A DNA stretch of 64,000 nucleotides from Wurfbainia villosa (lineage: Eukaryota; Streptophyta; Magnoliopsida; Zingiberales; Zingiberaceae). Below, one piece after another: positions 59,521 through 64,000 of the stretch. The notes below the pieces were generated by a model. It searched no databases and was not told the DNA's origin. It saw only the letters and a program-made list of their open reading frames with translations. Each line of letters begins with the position of its first letter. The first letter of the stretch is position 1. A program made the translations under genes and the position numbers. The stretch covers positions 112,643,179 to 112,707,178 of the forward strand of contig CM045996.1 of the NCBI GenBank assembly GCA_025175895.1. Direction: 5' to 3'.

Positions 59521-62500
59521 ATGACGTCTTTGAATTTGCGCACTATTTTGGATTCAAACAAATTGACTGGGCCTAACTTCCTGGACTGGCTTAGAAACCT
59601 AAGAATTATTCTCAAGATGGAAAAGCTTGCATATGTCCTTGAAGAGCCTCTTCCTGACCGTCCTAAGGACGATGCAACTCCAGACCAAATGTTGGTCTAT
59701 CAGAAGCATGTGGCAGATTCTGAGCTGGCGAGTTGCATCATGCTAGCGGCGATGGTACCTGAGCTGCAAAAGCAGCATGAGCATATGGATGCTAATACTA
59801 TAGTCTTCCATCTTCATGAGTTGTTCGATGAGCAAGCGAGATCCGAAAGGTTCGAGGTCTCTAGGCTCCTCTTCACCACGAAGATGCAAGAAGGTTCATC
59901 TGTAGTACAGTTTGTTCTAAAGATGAACGGGTTCATCGAGCGGCTAGCAACCCTCGGTTTTGTGATGGATCATGAGTTAAGTATTGACTTAATTCTGCAC
60001 TATTTGCCCAAGAGTTTCTCACAATTTGTGATGAACTATCGGATGAACAAATTAGAATCCACCATTCCCGAGCTCCTCAATATGCTGAAGACTGTGGAGC
60101 CTTCTGTGAAGCATGAGGAGAAGGCGATTCTGTTAGTTGATTCCTCAAAGAAAGGTTCTAAGAGGAAGGCAAAAGAACAGAAGAAAGGAAAGAAGAAAAA
60201 GGCAAAGAAGGCAGAACCAGCGCAAAAGGGCACTTGTCATCACTGTGGCAAGGAAGGCCACTGGCGAAGAAACTGCAAGATTTATCTTGAGTCCATGAAG
60301 AAGAAGAAGGCATCCGATGCCCCATCCTCTTCAGGTATCTTCGTTATTGATTGTCATTCTATTTCCTTAGACACTTGGGTATTGGATACTGGGTGTGGCT
60401 CACATATATGTAATGACATACAGGGGCTAAGGAATAGAAGAAGACTTGTCAGAGGGGAGTCAAATTTGCGAGTTGGCAATGGAGCAAAGGTTGCTGCGGT
60501 CGCCATCGGAACTTATTTGTTGAAGCTCCCTAGTGGACTAGTCTTAGAATTGGACAATTGCTATTATGTTCCTTCTCTAATAAAGAACATTGTTTCTATT
60601 TCCTGCTTAAATAGAAATGGTTTCCATTTGACGTTTAGTAACAATTGTTGTTATATAACTTTGAATGGCGTACTTTATAGAACTGGAACTTTGAGTAATG
60701 GCATTTATACGTTGGACATATCCAGTGACATTTTCAATATCGAAGCGAGCAACACGCGTGCTCGAAAGGATAATCACATAGACTCCTATATGTGGCATTG
60801 TCGTCTTGGCCATATAAGCAAGAAACGCATGTCCGAATTACACCGATGTGGAATTCTGGAATCGTTTGAATTGGATTCATACGATACATGCGAATCATGC
60901 TTAAAAGGCAAGATGACTAAATTACCTTTTACTGGAAAAGGTGATCGAGTGGGAGAGTTACTAGGTCTAATACATACTGATGTATGTGGACCTATGTCAA
61001 CTCAAGCATTAGGAGGCTATAGCTACTTCATTACCTTCACTGATGATCACTCACGGTTTGGGTATGTGTTCTTGATGAAACACAAGTCTGAAGCCTTTGA
61101 AAGGTTCAAAGAATTCAGAAATGAAGTAGAGAAACAACATGACAAGTGTATTAAAATACTTCGATCGGATCGAGGTGGTGAATACTTGAGTCAGGAGTTT
61201 CTTGATTACCTAAGAGACAATGGTATATTGTCTCAATAGACTCCGCCCTATACACCACAGCATAATGGTGTATCTGAGAGGCGTAACCGGACCTTGTTGG
61301 ACATGGTCAGGTCAATGATGAATCATGCGACTCTTCCCAAGTCCTTTTGGGGTTATGCAGACATATTGCTTACTTGTTAAATGCAGAATGCCTACCAGGT
61401 AGTCTCAACTACTCCATATGAGATATGGAATAGTAAGAAACCTCATGTATCTTACTTGAAGATATGGGGTTGTCCTGCTTATGTGAAGCGGACTGTATCA
61501 GACAAATTGGATGCTAAGTCTGATAAATGTCCATTTATTGGATACCCTAAGGAAACAAGGGGTTACCAATTCTATCATCCTGTGGAACAAAAGGTGTTTA
61601 TTTCAAAGCATGCTGTGTTTCTAGAGAAAGAGTTTCTCTTGCAAGAAAACAGTGGGAGTGTCATCGAGCTTGAGGAGGCTCAAGAGACTCAAATAGACAT
61701 TGATGAGATACCTGGTGAAGCACAACAGTCGACAACTCATAGTGATGAGCAATCGGCTGGACCTATTGTAACACCACATCTTCGTAGATATGGTAGAACA
61801 CGCAATATTCCTGAGAGATATGGATTTCTCGTAAGTGAATCGAACGACGTGTTACTCATTGATGATGAGGAGCCTACCAGTTATGAAGAAGTGCTGACAA
61901 GTTCAGAAAGGGATAAGTGGCTTGGTGTCATGAAGTCGGAAATGGATTCCATGTATGAAAACCAAGTTTGGAACTTGGTTGACCCACCTGAAGGGATAAA
62001 GCCTATAGGGTGAAAGTGGGTTTTCAAGAAGAAAACCGACATGGATGGTAATGTGATTACCTATAAGGCTAGATTTATGGCGAAAGGATATCGTCAAAAA
62101 CAAGGTGTTGATTATGACGAAACCTATTCGCCTGTAGCTATGCTTAAATCCATTCGGATGCTCCTGGCCATAGCGGCTCATTATGATTATGAGATATGAC
62201 AGATGGATGTGAAAACAACTTTCCTTAATGGAAACCTGCTCGAGGACGTGTATATGATACAGCCTGAGGGTTTCACATCGGTTGATAAAACCAAGGTATG
62301 CAAATTGCGACGATCCATTTATGGATTGAAGCAAGCATCCAGGAGCTGGAATATCCGTTTTGATGAGACAATCAAAAGTTTGATTTCTCACAAAATCCAG
62401 ACGAACCTTGTGTGTACAAGAAGGTTAGTGGGAGTGCAGTCGTGTTCCTAGTATTGTATGTCGATGACATACTACTTATAGGAAATGATGTTTCAATCTT

Positions 62501-63390
62501 ACAGTCAGTGAAGGTTTGGTTATCCAAGACATTCTCCATGAAAGACCTGGGAGAAGCAACCTACATCCTCGGGATTAAGATCTATAGAGATAGATCGAAA
62601 CGGTTGCTTGGTCTTTCGCAGTCTACATATATAGACCGAGTGCTAAAGAGGTTTAGCATGTCGGAATCCAAGAAAGGTTTCTTACCCATCAGGCATGGGG
62701 TACACCTTTCGAAGTCTATGTGTCCGCACACAGAAGACGAGAGGATTTGCATGAGTAAGATTCCCTATACATCCACAATAGGATCTATCATGTATGCTAT
62801 GTTATGTACAAGGCCCGACGTATCGTACGCTCTGAGTGTCACGAGTAGATACCAATCCGATCCGGGAATGGATCATTGGGCGACTGTTAAGACGATCCTT
62901 AAGTACTTGAGAAGAACTAAGGATGTGTTCTTAATATATGGAGAAGGGGACATGGTGATACGCAGGTATACGGATGCCAGCTTCCAGACAGACAAGGATG
63001 ATTCTAGGTCTTAGTCTGGATACGTGTTCACCTTGAATGGGGGCGCAGTGAGTTGGAAAAGTTCCAAACAAGAGACTGTAGCGGATTCTACCACTGAGGC
63101 AGAATACATTGCGGCGAGCAAAGAAAGGAAGCGGTTTGGATCAAAGTTCGTTCATGAACTTGGTGTGATCCGGCCATTGTTGAAGCAATCGCGACAAACA
63201 ATGGAGCAATTACACAAGCGAAAGAGCCAAGGTCTCATCAACGATCCAAACATGTGCTTCGCCGCTATCATCTTATCAGAGAGATCATCAGTAGGAACGA
63301 AATACAAATCGAGAAAATTCCCACTGAAAGGAACTTAGCGGATCCCTTGACTAAGGCATTACCTCAAAATAAGTTTGAGGGTCATGTTCG
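59521..63390 (+). pseudogene. C3 gag-pol polyprotein (Angela lineage), nearly complete but broken
   Basis: The ATG at 59521 (MTSLNLRTILDSNKLTGPNF) is preferred over an upstream TTG because it matches the usual Angela gag start. The first frame runs to TAG at 61237. It holds the gag domain, a CCHC knuckle CHHCGKEGHWRRNC at 60235-60276, protease LDTGCGSHICND, GAG-pre-integrase WHCRLGHISKKRM and most of the integrase core (HTDVCGP, RSDRGGEY). Next come the integrase Glu region NGVSERRNRT, a frameshift near 61375, a frame at 61381-62013 ending in TGA, reverse transcriptase with a TGA near 62197 and YVDDILLIGND near 62456, then RNase H with YTDASFQTDKDD, TAG near 63012 and a frameshift near 63125. 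Three of the four stops fit G-to-A or C-to-T changes of Trp or Gln codons. Confidence 0.9.
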
Positions 63391-63430
63391 AGGTTATGGT
63401 ATTGGATACCGTAGCGATTGGCATTAGGCC

Positions 63431-63441
63431 AAGTGGGAGTC
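63431..63441 (+). promoter_or_regulatory. Polypurine tract of C3
   Basis: AAGTGGGAGTC directly precedes the 3' LTR start TGTTAGTAA. Confidence 0.75.
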
Positions 63442-64000
63442 TGTTAGTAATATATGAGAGATGTCCTAAGGCAATCGCCTTATGTATGAACCATTTATAT
63501 GATAAATGAAGATTCACTATTTGAGTATACATGCTTTATGTATTTGATTGGATCTTAAACTCATTTACTGAATGTCCACGATACGATTCACAGCATGAGA
63601 GAATTTGTGATTGGATCACAACTAGTGAGTATCTCTACATGTGTAATTGTGATGTATCAGAATTATCCCTAGTCGATGAATTGATGGATTTGGACACCAT
63701 CAATTCCGTCGAGACTAGCACGAGGTATACTCCTTGGTGTATCCAAGCAGTTGATTCTCACTGGCTGGAGACATAGTGATGTCCGGAGTTAATCGTGGAT
63801 GCTAGTTATGGTAACTAGTTCATTGGAGTGACCAGCCGTAAGACTTCATATGGTTCTCTGCATATATAGATATGTCAATGAAGTTCTTACGTGGCTTAAG
63901 TGCGATGTTCCTTTGACTTGCGGTATTCAAGTCATCTTGATCATGGAGACTTATGCTTTGACATCTTAAGCAAGCATCTCTAAGGAGATGTGGACCCGGG
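63442..64000 (+). mobile_element. C3: 3' LTR, cut by the window end
   Basis: The first 559 bp of a C-type LTR, almost identical to 56050-56609. The rest, its right flank and any target duplication are outside the window. Confidence 0.9.

Noticed and set aside
1..64000. tRNA, rRNA or organelle-derived segments
   Set aside because: No cloverleaf arms with matching conserved bases or rRNA blocks were noticed; the only tRNA-like signals are the short primer-binding sites. A tRNAscan-SE or Infernal run would settle this.

Overview
This is a stretch of nuclear DNA from a flowering plant, probably a monocot with a large repeat-rich genome; the species cannot be named from the sequence. The evidence is intron-split coding DNA of a plant gene family, LTR retrotransposons of the Angela (Ty1/copia) and Sirevirus-like types, a plant LINE, tRNA-iMet primer-binding sites (TGGTATCAGAGC) and nested insertions. 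There are no bacterial operons, tRNA or rRNA genes.

Only one host gene is recognisable: the last three exons of a DUF212 / divergent-PAP2 protein (acid phosphatase/vanadium-dependent haloperoxidase-related) on the + strand at 5439-8103. Around it (1-9500) the DNA is AT-rich and mostly unassigned, with a 40-bp hairpin-unit tandem repeat, a C22 run and a 33-bp duplication.

From 9.5 kb onward essentially everything is retrotransposon. (1) 9519-10445: 5'-truncated LINE, minus strand. (2) 10942-14868: two diverged Angela-like LTRs and a pol remnant, minus. (3) 14869-21071: LTR and internal part of a Sirevirus-like element (S1) whose 3' region is joined to an unrelated plant-transposon ORF, with a 0.78-kb tandem duplication and a solo LTR (S2) inserted in the ORF. 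(4) 21072-40087: an LTR-internal-LTR-internal array of a gag-only Sirevirus-like family (S3/S4), minus, whose middle LTR is split by a 9.2-kb Angela-type element (C2, +). (5) 40290-64000: a nest at least four deep. A gag-only element (S5) contains a complete 8.1-kb copia element (D, minus, TSD GTCTA) and another gag-only element (S6). S6 is cut by a gypsy-like LTR, and that LTR is cut by a second, younger Angela-type element (C3, +), which runs off the window.

Every polyprotein is broken by stops or frameshifts, so nothing here is autonomous as it stands. The most interesting signals are not coding. Several families carry arrays of small hairpins whose stems differ from unit to unit but stay paired: the U3 of the S family, the 3' region of element D, and the leader of the Angela-type elements. 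The Angela-type leader holds four hairpins sharing an invariant apical motif, and a plausible splice donor and acceptor would remove that whole leader from a gag mRNA. Identities, alignments and foldings here were judged by eye.
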